Source of the DNA: CBDVBD01 sp965372135
GTDB taxonomy: Bacteria; Electryoneota; RPQS01; CBDVBD01
Length of the DNA: 20,252 nt
Assembly (NCBI GenBank): GCA_965372135.1
Contig: CBDVBD010000049.1
Location: forward strand, 1-20,252
Reading direction: 5' to 3'
Of this stretch, positions 1 through 7,134 are shown piece by piece. Within the stretch, counting starts at the first letter, position 1, and each line of letters starts with the position of its first letter. A program made the position numbers and the translations under genes. The notes under the pieces are model-generated. The model was not told the DNA's origin. It did not search any database and was given only the letters and a program-made list of their open reading frames with translations.

Positions 1-444
1 GAACCCTCTCATATGGCAGTCTTCTGGGCAAAACTTACCGGGCGTTATGCCCCATATTTCTGGACTATGGTTGCTACTTGCTTCGTCATTCCGTTCGTGA
101 TTTTAGTGAATAGTCGAACCAGAAATACTAAATGGATTGTCGTGGCTTCAATATCTGTTCTCGTAGGCATGTGGCTTGAACGCTTCACCATTGTGGTGCC
201 CACATTGGTGAACCCCAGGCTGCCTTATCCTCGGGGAATCTATTATCCAACCTGGGTCGAGATTGCGATAACCCTGGGGAGCTTCTCTGCCTTCATTATG
301 TTGTATATGATTTTTACGAAATTATTCCCCATCATCTCAATCTGGGAGATACGTGAAGGCAAGGAAGGGGTGAAAGAGACTCAGGAAAGACTGGAATCCT
401 ATTTGCCCGCTTCGATTGTGGAGGCAGAATATGAGACCCATTAG
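1..444 (+). CDS. NrfD/PsrC-type membrane subunit, C-terminal part (5' end outside window)
   Basis: The reading frame is open from the first base, so the gene starts upstream; the visible 147 residues are the C-terminal third of a protein usually around 400 residues or more. Three hydrophobic segments are visible (around window residues 19-36, 44-65 and 85-108), with the family-like patterns GRYAPYFW, MWLERFTIVVPTL and YYPTWVEIAITLGS. NrfD/PsrC proteins are multi-pass inner-membrane subunits that exchange electrons with the quinone pool and normally partner with an Fe-S protein and a periplasmic redox subunit. The tail after the last membrane segment is charged and probably faces the cytoplasm. 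The gene overlaps the following cytochrome gene by 14 bases, which suggests translational coupling and a shared complex. The family is clear; whether this belongs to an alternative complex III, a Qrc-like or another complex cannot be decided from this fragment. Confidence 0.8.
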   Translation, partial: EPSHMAVFWAKLTGRYAPYFWTMVATCFVIPFVILVNSRTRNTKWIVVASISVLVGMWLERFTIVVPTLVNPRLPYPRGIYYPTWVEIAITLGSFSAFIMLYMIFTKLFPIISIWEIREGKEGVKETQERLESYLPASIVEAEYETH

Positions 445-1234
445 ATACAGTTTTCACCTTAGGTTATACCTAATATTGATGGCTGGTCTCACTTTGGCAA
501 TAATAAACGTGACCGCCCAGGATTTGTTATTCATCCCCGAAGACCCGTTGCAAGGTCGCCTTGTTTTTGAACGGAAGGGCTGCCTGAAATGTCACGCTGT
601 CATGGGCGAGGGAGCCTTTATCGGCCCCGACCTCGGCAAAGAACATTTTCAGGGCGGGTTTATCGAGCTTGGACGGGTCATGTGGAATCATTCGCCTGAT
701 ATGACTCAGAGAATGAAAGATATGCTTCAATCCCGCCCAAGTTTCACCGTCAAAGAGATTCAGGATCTTTTTGTTTATCTGCATTATCTGAAATATCTGG
801 GTGAACCCGGCGATTCTGAAGCTGGCAAACGTCTGTTTGCCGAAAAGAATTGTCTCGATTGTCATAGCAATGTGGGCGGCAAAAGTGCACCCGCAATGAG
901 TTCCTTGGCAGCATATGCATCGCCTGTGGCGTTAGCACAAGCCATGTGGAATCATGGTCCTGCAATGGATCAACAAATGCATATCATGGGTATAACTCGA
1001 CCTCGATTTGACGGTGAGGAAGTGACCCACCTGGCTGCATACTTAAGATCTGTGAATCACACAAAGTCAGAGCAGGCACGATTGATGAAACCCGGTGATC
1101 CGAGACTGGTGAAATACTGTATAGTGAAAAGGGATGTTCTGACTGCCATTCGATTCTCGGAGCTGGTGGGAACGAGGGACCTGAACTTTCTGATGCCCTT
1201 ACGTATCGCAGTATCACCGAAGTCGCCGGAATAA
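431..1234 (+). CDS. Tetraheme c-type cytochrome, 5' half (hemes 1 and 2), frameshifted
   Basis: I place the start at ATG 431 because GGAGG lies at 420-424, six bases upstream; an in-frame ATG at 416 lacks such a site. Residues 1-30 form a Sec signal peptide ending near VTAQ. Heme sites CLKCH (C51) and CLDCH (C141) are each followed about 33 residues later by an MWNH motif (M84, M172) and then a helix rich in Glu/Asp and aromatic residues ending in YL. The methionine or histidine of MWNH is a candidate distal heme ligand, by inference. After about codon 226 the frame runs into unrelated sequence (cytochrome-like residues stop at MKPGDPRL) and ends at 1234. The true continuation is in the +2-shifted frame, so this ORF is the front half of a broken or mis-sequenced four-heme periplasmic cytochrome paralogous to the gene at 1694-2899. 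Confidence 0.8.
   Translation: MRPIRYSFHLRLYLILMAGLTLAIINVTAQDLLFIPEDPLQGRLVFERKGCLKCHAVMGEGAFIGPDLGKEHFQGGFIELGRVMWNHSPDMTQRMKDMLQSRPSFTVKEIQDLFVYLHYLKYLGEPGDSEAGKRLFAEKNCLDCHSNVGGKSAPAMSSLAAYASPVALAQAMWNHGPAMDQQMHIMGITRPRFDGEEVTHLAAYLRSVNHTKSEQARLMKPGDPRLVKYCIVKRDVLTAIRFSELVGTRDLNFLMPLRIAVSPKSPE
1099..1122 (+). other. Frameshift site splitting the first tetraheme cytochrome gene
   Basis: The frame of the 5' half carries cytochrome sequence up to PGDPRL (codons ending at 1108). The frame of the 3' half becomes meaningful from GAA at 1111 (EILYSEKGC). An upstream stop, TGA at 1096-1098, bounds the second frame, so the shift lies between 1099 and about 1122. Adding one base, for example a third G in CTGGT at 1106-1110, would give PGDPRLGEILYSEKGCSDCH, which matches the module consensus. 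No slippery heptamer or structure suggesting programmed frameshifting was seen. Confidence 0.75.
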
Positions 1235-1620
1235 TGTGGAATCACGGTCCAGAGATGTGGAATGAACTTGGAGGGGATGTCAATAGAGTTTCCTTTCAGG
1301 GCGATGAAATGGCAGATCTGATAGCCTATCTGTACTTCATTGGATTTTTGAATGTATCTGGAAGCGAGGGAAATGGCGCTCGCCTTTTTCATGACAAATC
1401 TTGTAATATTTGCCATGACAAATCAATGGGCGAGACCTTTGTACTTGAACTGAGCGAAGCAAATCCGATATCATCCCCTGTTGAAATGGTACAGATAATG
1501 TGGAATCACGGGCTCAAAATGGAAGAAATGATGCACCAATTGAATATCCCCTGGCCCATGTTCCGTGAAGGTGAAATGGCAGATCTGTATTTATATATCC
1601 TCTCAATTCAGGAAGAGTGA
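1234..1620 (+). CDS. Tetraheme c-type cytochrome, 3' half (hemes 3 and 4)
   Basis: The ATG at 1234 is almost certainly not a start: it is the methionine of a conserved MWNH motif. The same frame is open upstream to 1099 and there encodes EILYSEKGCSDCHS, the missing third heme site with the expected spacing to MWNH. A fourth site, CNICH, and a fourth motif, MWNHGLKM, follow, and the protein ends in a helix (GEMADLYLYILSIQEE) matching the end of the paralog at 1694-2899. Joined to the ORF at 431, the two halves give a protein of about 396 residues with four hemes, almost the same length as the downstream paralog (401). No ribosome binding site precedes 1234. Expression of this half would need a reading-frame correction, frameshifting or an error in the sequence. 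Confidence 0.72.
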   Translation: MWNHGPEMWNELGGDVNRVSFQGDEMADLIAYLYFIGFLNVSGSEGNGARLFHDKSCNICHDKSMGETFVLELSEANPISSPVEMVQIMWNHGLKMEEMMHQLNIPWPMFREGEMADLYLYILSIQEE

Positions 1621-1693
1621 TCCAATTCGATCTCTCCACTCTCATGACAATTTAAGTTAGGATCGATCAAGTCAAATGAGGAGGAGGTCAACC

Positions 1694-2899
1694 ATGTTTA
1701 AAGTCCATAGATGTCCAACGATTTTCATGGGATTAATCTTCACACTGGTGATTCTCCCGATGGAGGCGTCCCTCCAGGAACCATTTTTGCCGGACAATCC
1801 CCAGCGAGGAGCTAGGATTTTCAACCAGAAGGGTTGCATAAATTGCCATGCGATCAATGGCGAAGGCGGCACAGATGCCGCTGATTTGGGAGAACAGCAA
1901 TTCCAGGGCGGCTTTCTTGAACTTGCCAGGTTGATGTGGAACCATTTCCCTAATATGAAATCGACAATGGATATTAAAGGCGGTCAACTTCCATCTTTCA
2001 CGCAACGAGAAATGGAAGACCTGTTTGCCTATCTGTTTTTCGTGCCCTATCTTGGTAAACCTGGCGATGACAAACGAGGGAAGGAGCTTCTAAGTGAAAA
2101 AGGATGCCTTCAATGCCATGGAGAAGTGGGATATGAAAACGCAAGAGCGTCGAACCTGTCACGCCTGAACTTCTTCGTCTCACCTGTTTATTTGGCTCAA
2201 ACCATGTGGAATCATGGACCTGAGATGCAGGCTCAGATGGACAAACTGGGAATCGAAAGACCGTTATTGCATGGCGATGAAATGACCGATTTGGCGGCAT
2301 ATTTACAGTTCATCAGCGCTGGTGGATTGAAGGAAAAGGTTTATATGCAACCTGGTAATCCCAAAACCGGTGCAAATGTCTTTCAGGTCAAAGGCTGCAA
2401 TTATTGCCATTCCAATGGTGGAAAATCTAAAGGAAATACTACTGCACCTGATTTAAGTCAGGCTGAAATCTCTACCACGCTCACGCAAATTGCCGGGACG
2501 ATGTGGAATCACAGCGGGGAAATGTCGAAACAAATGGCAAAATTTAACCAACCATGGCCCCGATTCACCGGCGAGGAAATGGCAGATGTCATCTCCTACA
2601 TATATTATTTGAGGTTTAACGATCCTCCCGGTGACAGCAAAAATGGAGAACAGGTCTTTCAATCCAAAAATTGCTCAATGTGCCACGATTTACCACTGGA
2701 GTCTAACCAATTTGGATTACACCAAATACCTTCAATTCAATCGCCCATGACCATAGTCATGCTGATGTGGAATCATGCCTCCAAGATGGATTCTGTCATG
2801 TCGGAAGTTGGTATTCAATGGCCTGATTTCGACCAAAAAGAAATGACCGATTTGTACGCATTTCTAAAAGAAGCTACTGAAGATCAACATGAGAATTAG
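1694..2899 (+). CDS. Tetraheme c-type cytochrome with four CxxCH/MWNH modules
   Basis: The start is ATG 1694, seven bases after AGGAGGAGG (1679-1687); the in-frame ATG at 1676 overlaps that site and is less likely. Residues 1-28 look like a signal peptide (hydrophobic core FMGLIFTLVILPM). Heme-binding sites are CINCH (C48), CLQCH (C138), CNYCH (C235) and CSMCH (C327), all CxxCH. Each is followed 28-35 residues on by MWNH (M81, M171, M270, M358) and then an acidic helix such as GDEMTDLAAYL or GEEMADVISYI. The protein is therefore four repeats of one class-I-like cytochrome module in a row, about 90 residues each. It is probably a periplasmic electron carrier taking electrons from the NrfD-containing complex encoded upstream. 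It is intact, unlike its neighbour at 431-1620, and overlaps the next gene by 11 bases. Confidence 0.85.
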   Translation: MFKVHRCPTIFMGLIFTLVILPMEASLQEPFLPDNPQRGARIFNQKGCINCHAINGEGGTDAADLGEQQFQGGFLELARLMWNHFPNMKSTMDIKGGQLPSFTQREMEDLFAYLFFVPYLGKPGDDKRGKELLSEKGCLQCHGEVGYENARASNLSRLNFFVSPVYLAQTMWNHGPEMQAQMDKLGIERPLLHGDEMTDLAAYLQFISAGGLKEKVYMQPGNPKTGANVFQVKGCNYCHSNGGKSKGNTTAPDLSQAEISTTLTQIAGTMWNHSGEMSKQMAKFNQPWPRFTGEEMADVISYIYYLRFNDPPGDSKNGEQVFQSKNCSMCHDLPLESNQFGLHQIPSIQSPMTIVMLMWNHASKMDSVMSEVGIQWPDFDQKEMTDLYAFLKEATEDQHEN

Positions 2900-4079
2900 A
2901 CCAAATATAAAAAAAATCGGATTTCTCGGGATGATTGCAGGGATCATCATCTGCTTGTTTCTCCTGCCTGGGTGCAATCAACGGGTAGAGAGTGAACTGG
3001 AATCCAATAACAAGTTTTATGTCGGCGTGATTGTTCCCACCGAGGGTTCTTTATGGTTATATGGCAGAGAATGCCTGAAAGGGCTAAATCTAGCCATCAA
3101 CGAATGTAATGAGGCTGGCGGCGTAAAAGGCAGAGAGCTGGCTCTTAAAGTCGAAAATAATGCTGGCGATCCACTCAGATCGGCGGAAGCAGTCAAAAGT
3201 TTTGCCTCTGATTCGACTGTGATTGCTGTGATCGGTCCCGTAACCAGTAACAATTCACTTGCGGCGGCGACTGTGGCTCAACATGAAGAAATACCGCTGC
3301 TAATGCCCTATGCCACTAATCCTCCAATCACCGAAGTGGGAGATTTTATTTCGCGAATTTGCTTCACTGATATATCCCAGGCACGCACTCTCGCCAAGTA
3401 CACCTATTTCTCTTTGGGGATAAAGCGCGTGGCAATTCTGTACGAGAAGGGCAACAACTACAGTGAAGCTTTGGCGACCTATTTCCAGCGGGAATTCACT
3501 TCGCTCGGCGGCGAGGTGTGCGAAACTGAATCCTATACTGCCGAAGATAAAACATATCTTACCTCCCTGCAGAACATATTTCTGAAAAAGCCGGATGCTA
3601 TATTCATGCCCGCCTACTATCCCCAGGCTACTCAAATGCTCCATGAGGTCGCATCTCTGGGTGAAAATACTGTATTCTTGGGTGGAGATGGCTGGGAGTC
3701 CATTGAGAAAACCGAACTGCCGGCTGAGGTCTTGAACGATGAATTCCAGATCTATATTACCAGTCATTTTTCATCGGAAGATATCCGTCCCACGACACAG
3801 CATTTCGTCCAGCGCTATGAACAAATATACCAAAGTTCCCCCAATGCATTGTCAGCACTGGCATACGATGCTGGTCTTTTAGTGATCGACGCACTCAAAC
3901 GCGCCAATCAATCGAACCGAAAGGCATTAAAAGAGGCGATCAACGGTACCAGAGAATTTCCTGGTGCCACCGGAAAGATCTCGCTCAACGAGAAACGAAA
4001 TGCCGTGAAACCAGTCTTTATTTTAGAAATTAGAGGTGGTGAATTCCATTTAAGGGCTTCCGATGTACCAATGTTGTAA
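2889..4079 (+). CDS. Periplasmic ligand-binding lipoprotein, branched-chain amino acid/amide type (Peripla_BP_6)
   Basis: The 396-residue protein begins with a basic stretch and hydrophobic core ending in the lipobox LLPGC (C29), so it is probably a lipoprotein facing the periplasm. After a short linker the fold starts with FYVGVIVPTEGSLWLYG and continues with AINECNEAGGVKGRELALKV, VIAVIGPVTSNNSLAA and RVAILYEKGNNYSEALA, all typical of type-I periplasmic binding proteins of the LivJ/LivK and amide/urea receptor group. Length matches the family. The ATG overlaps the preceding cytochrome by 11 bases, and its 3' end overlaps the next multiheme cytochrome by 17 bases, so it is embedded in the electron-transfer operon. 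No permease or ATPase gene is beside it. It may therefore deliver or sense a ligand for the redox system rather than serve a local ABC importer; that role is inference and the ligand cannot be predicted. Confidence 0.83.
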   Translation: MRIRPNIKKIGFLGMIAGIIICLFLLPGCNQRVESELESNNKFYVGVIVPTEGSLWLYGRECLKGLNLAINECNEAGGVKGRELALKVENNAGDPLRSAEAVKSFASDSTVIAVIGPVTSNNSLAAATVAQHEEIPLLMPYATNPPITEVGDFISRICFTDISQARTLAKYTYFSLGIKRVAILYEKGNNYSEALATYFQREFTSLGGEVCETESYTAEDKTYLTSLQNIFLKKPDAIFMPAYYPQATQMLHEVASLGENTVFLGGDGWESIEKTELPAEVLNDEFQIYITSHFSSEDIRPTTQHFVQRYEQIYQSSPNALSALAYDAGLLVIDALKRANQSNRKALKEAINGTREFPGATGKISLNEKRNAVKPVFILEIRGGEFHLRASDVPML

Positions 4080-5403
4080 GAATACCATGATTCGACATGG
4101 CTGTGTTCGGCTGTTATGCCCCCTGACCACCCTGCTGTTAGTCATCTTCGGTTTGACAACGCTGAGTCGTGCTGAATATCCCCAGCAAACAGTCACACCG
4201 TCACTGTTCGGACTCAGTGAATGGGACTATACTTCATCTAAAGCCTGTCAAAGTTGTCATCCCGATCACTATGATATGTGGGCGCATTCGATGCACGCAC
4301 TGTCTGTGGATGATCCCATTTTCCAGGTATCCTTCTTGCAAGCTCAGGTTGAAAAGGGAGATTCTGCCCGAAAAATGTGCTTGTCATGTCACGCCCCAAT
4401 TGCAGTGACAAACCGGGATTATTCCATGTCAATGGAATATACCAGGGAAGGTGTTTCCTGCGACTTCTGCCATTCGGTAACGGAAGTACATATCGGTCGC
4501 GAAACATTGCCCTATGATTGTGAACCCGGTGCCACTAAATTTGGTCCAATTAAGGCGCAATATACCCCCGCTCATAAATCCCATCAGTCTGAACTTTTTA
4601 AATCGTCGACGTTTTGCGGTGGCTGTCATGAGCTGATAAACGAACACGGTGTGGTGGTGATGGGCACCTATTCGGAATGGCGAGACAGCCCATATCCTGA
4701 GGAAGGCGTTCACTGTCAGAACTGTCACATGCCTCTGTCTTTAAAGCCCACTGCGGTAACCGCAAAAGGTGATTCCACGGAAAACCTCGCCCATGATCAC
4801 CGATTTCAGGGCGGTCATTCCCGGATCAATCTGAAACATGCCGCCGACTTGGATCTCTACACCCAAATATTCGAACGTACCGCGCAAGTAACGGTTATTG
4901 TTACCAACAAAGAATCCGGACATAAATTGCCCACCGGAATGCCTGCCCGGCGAGTGATCCTAAATGTTGAGATATATGATCAAGACAACAATCTGTTGGC
5001 TCAACCCAGTCGAATCTACCGCAAAGTACTCCTGGATAAAGACGGCACCATCCTCGAAGGCAATACCAACCAGATACTCAAGGCTGTGAAAATTTTCAAT
5101 GACAACCGGATCGCACCTAAAGAGAAACGAAAAGAGGAATTCTTGATAGACCTGCCGGAAAATGTAACCTCAGTCAACGTGTTTGCAGAGCTTCTATACG
5201 AATATGAAACACCGGTAATGTACACCCAAAAAATTCAGACTGAAATGGCAGCGCTTAGAAAAGATTATCCGGTGCAGGCTGGAGTCACATCCTTACCTGG
5301 GGAGAGCAGCAGACAACTGTGGATTATTTTCTTCAGCTTGGCCGTAGTACTGTCGTTGTTTATCTTTGTGATGTTCAGGCTGCAAAAAAAATCCAAGTCC
5401 TAA
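4063..5403 (+). CDS. Pentaheme c-type cytochrome, c554-like, C-terminally membrane anchored
   Basis: Five heme sites are present: CQSCH (C62), CLSCH (C106), CDFCH (C133), CGGCH (C185) and CQNCH (C218). The surrounding pattern (SSKACQSCHPDHYDMWAHSMH, then REGVSCDFCHSVTE, then GVHCQNCHMPL) is that of the cytochrome c554 family. Residues 16-37 form a signal peptide. The second half (about 255-405) is heme-free and beta-rich, with the recurrent motif SGHKLPTGMPARRVIL, and residues 422-441 form a single membrane helix followed by a basic cytoplasmic tail (QKKSKS). The protein thus sits on the periplasmic face of the inner membrane. Cytochrome c554 proteins carry electrons, classically from hydroxylamine oxidation; the substrate here is unknown. 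ATG 4063 has AAGGG just upstream and overlaps the previous gene by 17 bases; ATG 4087 is an alternative start. It appears to be the last gene of its operon. Confidence 0.85.
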   Translation: MYQCCKNTMIRHGCVRLLCPLTTLLLVIFGLTTLSRAEYPQQTVTPSLFGLSEWDYTSSKACQSCHPDHYDMWAHSMHALSVDDPIFQVSFLQAQVEKGDSARKMCLSCHAPIAVTNRDYSMSMEYTREGVSCDFCHSVTEVHIGRETLPYDCEPGATKFGPIKAQYTPAHKSHQSELFKSSTFCGGCHELINEHGVVVMGTYSEWRDSPYPEEGVHCQNCHMPLSLKPTAVTAKGDSTENLAHDHRFQGGHSRINLKHAADLDLYTQIFERTAQVTVIVTNKESGHKLPTGMPARRVILNVEIYDQDNNLLAQPSRIYRKVLLDKDGTILEGNTNQILKAVKIFNDNRIAPKEKRKEEFLIDLPENVTSVNVFAELLYEYETPVMYTQKIQTEMAALRKDYPVQAGVTSLPGESSRQLWIIFFSLAVVLSLFIFVMFRLQKKSKS

Positions 5404-6563
5404 GCTTGAAATGATTAGTAAATGCAATTATTCGGTTCTGGAATCCGAGATATTTTCCACAACAGTCTCATGTACCAAAAATCCTTGCTTATCTTTGCAT
5501 TCAAACCTGGTTGATTCTGTTCATCTCTCATCCCTCAACTTTCCATAGTATCTCCCTTGTCCGCGTTCGACTAACCTGTCCGGCGCCCCCCCGCTGATTA
5601 CATCTTAAATCGAAAGAATATGAAGCTCTCAAACTACCATATTGTAATTATTGTGTTTAACATTGGAGGATTTAGTCGTTTGAGGGAATTGAAAACACAT
5701 TCGACATAGTTCTACCTTATGACCAGCTCGGGCTGATGCCGACATTTGCAGGTCGCCAGTGGATACTACGATTAACGGTAATCCGATGGTGGTGAATGCT
5801 TATATTATCTACTTTGCTGAAGAAGCTGACGGACCATTTTGGATCCTTGCATACACTTCAGATACCTGTTATACCCATATTGGCGCTGTTCAGTTCGCAG
5901 ATGCCTGTTTTATGAAGTAACAGCGTATGTAGGCGAAATTGATCTGTTGATGAGTATACTTGATGAATTCGGAGAACACACGGAACGAGAGGAATTGGCA
6001 CCTCGACTGAGAAAACGTGGCTATATTGGAAAGCGCCCTTAACCGACAACACAACCTAATTCTGGAAAAACAGCTTTACCACATCAGTTAGGGAAAAAAT
6101 CAAATTTGATACACGTTCTAATAGGTGTAACCAGAACCGTTCACATAAAGTTGTTGGTGAATTGATTTTTGCCCCCGTCCTAGTATACACTGATTGCCTA
6201 CTCCCAGGGAGATCACCTTTTAAATATGGATATTTATATTAATCTATAGCATTAAATAACAATCATTAAACAGAAATAATGGTATATGATCAACATGAGA
6301 GTGTAGTGTGCCAGGAATTTTCCTCCGCATGAACACCCAGATTTATCGATAGTATCTCATTTAGAGATCTTCACAATCCCCCAATTCCCCATAACTACTT
6401 CGGAAAAAGACTATATTCTAAAACACCCAAAACTAAACACCAGGGAATAGGTGAAAGGGGTTTTCTTTTCCTACTGAATAAGTTATCCACTCCTTGAAGT
6501 GTACAAAGAGAAGAACCTTCTCTTAATGCTTCTTGAGATCAATCGAAAAAAATGAAAATCCCC
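5404..6563. other. Long stretch without a convincing gene
   Basis: About 1.2 kb separates the pentaheme cytochrome from the Rrf2 gene. I see no tRNA, rRNA, CRISPR or IS ends, and no ORF with a good start and a recognisable product. The sequence is AT-rich towards the 3' end. An 8-bp perfect hairpin (AAGAGAAG, loop AAC, CTTCTCTT) lies at 6506-6524, without a T-tract, about 40 bases upstream of the rrf2 promoter. No clear terminator follows the cytochrome stop codon. Possible ORF remnants near 5723-6042 are listed separately. Confidence 0.55.
5723..6042 (+). pseudogene. Possible decayed coding sequence, unknown product
   Basis: Two partly overlapping open frames in different registers look more protein-like than the surrounding sequence. 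One is open from 5723 to TAA 5918-5920 and reads INGNPMVVNAYIIYFAEEAD and further; the other ends at TAA 6040-6042 with a charged tail, EREELAPRLRKRGYIGKRP. Neither has a ribosome binding site or a recognised domain, and the second has only a TTG start at 5839. They could be pieces of one gene broken by a frameshift, or chance ORFs. Confidence is low. Confidence 0.2.
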
Positions 6564-6600
6564 TTGACTTTGCATCCTTATATTAATATATTGGTACCAA
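6564..6600 (+). promoter_or_regulatory. Sigma-70-like promoter of the Rrf2 gene with overlapping operator
   Basis: TTGACT (6564-6569) and TATATT (6587-6592) are separated by exactly 17 bases. A 12-bp perfect palindrome, TATATTAATATA, covers 6579-6590, and a 10-bp perfect palindrome, TTGGTACCAA, covers 6591-6600, from the end of the -10 box to the expected transcription start. The arrangement fits repression by a dimeric regulator, most simply the Rrf2 protein encoded 18 bases downstream; autoregulation is usual in that family but is inferred here. Confidence 0.65.
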
Positions 6601-6617
6601 ATTACCATAAATAGGAT

Positions 6618-7052
6618 ATGATGAAAATGTTTGGACCATTAAAGATTTCAGATGCAGCATCTATTGCTTTGCATGCAATGGCTTTTCTTGCTGGAAAACC
6701 GGACAAGCTGTTTTCGAATAAAGAAATAGCTGATAGGCTTAGTGTTTCTGAAGCTCATCTTTCAAAGGTCCTTCAGCGTCTAAGCAAAGCTGGTTTGGTA
6801 ACATCATGTAGAGGTCCTAAAGGCGGCTTCATGTTGCGAGGAGGCGAAAATAGTATCACGTTGCTTGATGTCTTGGAAGCAATTGAAGGACCGCTTCAAT
6901 TGTCAAATTGTCTATTCGACAAACCAGTCTGTACTTTCGAGGACTGCATTATCGGTAAGATGCTTGCATCTGTAAACGAACAAGTTAGACAACAATTAGT
7001 GGGCACTAAACTTTCACAATTTTCTCAAATACCCTTAAAAGGAAAGAAATGA
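6618..7052 (+). CDS. Rrf2-family transcriptional regulator, probable Fe-S sensor (NsrR/IscR-like)
   Basis: The 144-residue protein has the usual Rrf2 length. It begins with the N-terminal helix (KISDAASIALHAMAFLA), followed by a winged helix-turn-helix at about residues 31-61 (FSNKEIADRLSVSEAHLSKV) and the wing RGPKGGFMLRG, which matches the family signature. Three cysteines, C98, C105 and C110, lie where IscR and NsrR bind their Fe-S cluster, although the spacing here (six then four residues between them) differs slightly from the common five and five. It may thus respond to nitric oxide, redox state or iron-sulfur status. It is followed on the same strand, after 82 bases, by the Rieske/cytochrome b/octaheme cytochrome genes, which it probably controls. 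The start could be ATG 6618 or 6621. Confidence 0.87.
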   Translation: MMKMFGPLKISDAASIALHAMAFLAGKPDKLFSNKEIADRLSVSEAHLSKVLQRLSKAGLVTSCRGPKGGFMLRGGENSITLLDVLEAIEGPLQLSNCLFDKPVCTFEDCIIGKMLASVNEQVRQQLVGTKLSQFSQIPLKGKK

Positions 7053-7061
7053 GGAGGTGTT

Positions 7062-7091
7062 GTGTCATATTCTAAAATTTTAGAAGTATAA
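7062..7091 (+). other. Possible nine-codon leader ORF with strong ribosome binding site
   Basis: Immediately at the end of the Rrf2 gene lies GAGGAGG (7051-7057), followed after four bases by GTG TCA TAT and six more codons to TAA at 7089-7091 (MSYSKILEV). No other gene uses this ribosome binding site. Its codons overlap the 16-bp palindrome at 7070-7085. It may be a leader peptide, a relic, or chance. Confidence 0.25.
7070..7085. promoter_or_regulatory. 16-bp perfect palindrome, candidate operator
   Basis: TTCTAAAATTTTAGAA is a perfect inverted repeat between the Rrf2 gene and the Rieske gene, about 50 bases before the Rieske start. Its size and AT-richness resemble sites of dimeric regulators such as Rrf2 proteins. 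It lacks a GC stem and T-tract, so it is not an intrinsic terminator. No good -35/-10 pair was found around it, so whether it controls a separate promoter is unknown. Confidence 0.4.
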
Positions 7092-7134
7092 ATGTTCGCG
7101 TAATGTTTAACATAAATTCCAAGGAGGAACAGAT

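Larger units (their letters stand above)
573..2880 (+). repeat. Eight copies of a monoheme module across two tandem genes
   Basis: The two adjacent cytochrome genes contain eight copies of the same module: CxxCH, a 28-39 residue linker, MWNHxxxM, about 20 residues, then an acidic amphipathic helix ending in YL or FL. At the DNA level the string ATGTGGAA recurs at about 680, 944, 1233, 1499, 1935, 2205, 2501 and 2766. The order and linkers correspond between the two genes (for example EHFQGGF/QQFQGGF before motif 1), so the likely history is module multiplication within a gene followed by whole-gene duplication. Confidence 0.8.

Noticed and set aside
1234..1236. ATG 1234 as a genuine start of a separate diheme cytochrome
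   Set aside because: It is the Met of a conserved MWNH motif, has no ribosome binding site, and the same frame carries heme site CSDCH just upstream.
2880..2893. Repeat of GATCAACATGAGA at 2882 and near 6288
   Set aside because: A single short match in unrelated contexts (a gene start and an intergenic site); best explained by chance.
6506..6524. 8-bp hairpin as a terminator upstream of the Rrf2 promoter
   Set aside because: It has no T-tract (AATGCT follows) and an AT-rich short stem with a three-base loop; noted only as a structure.
7060..7092. TTGTGT and TATAAA as a Rieske promoter
   Set aside because: The 21-base spacing is too long for a sigma-70 promoter.
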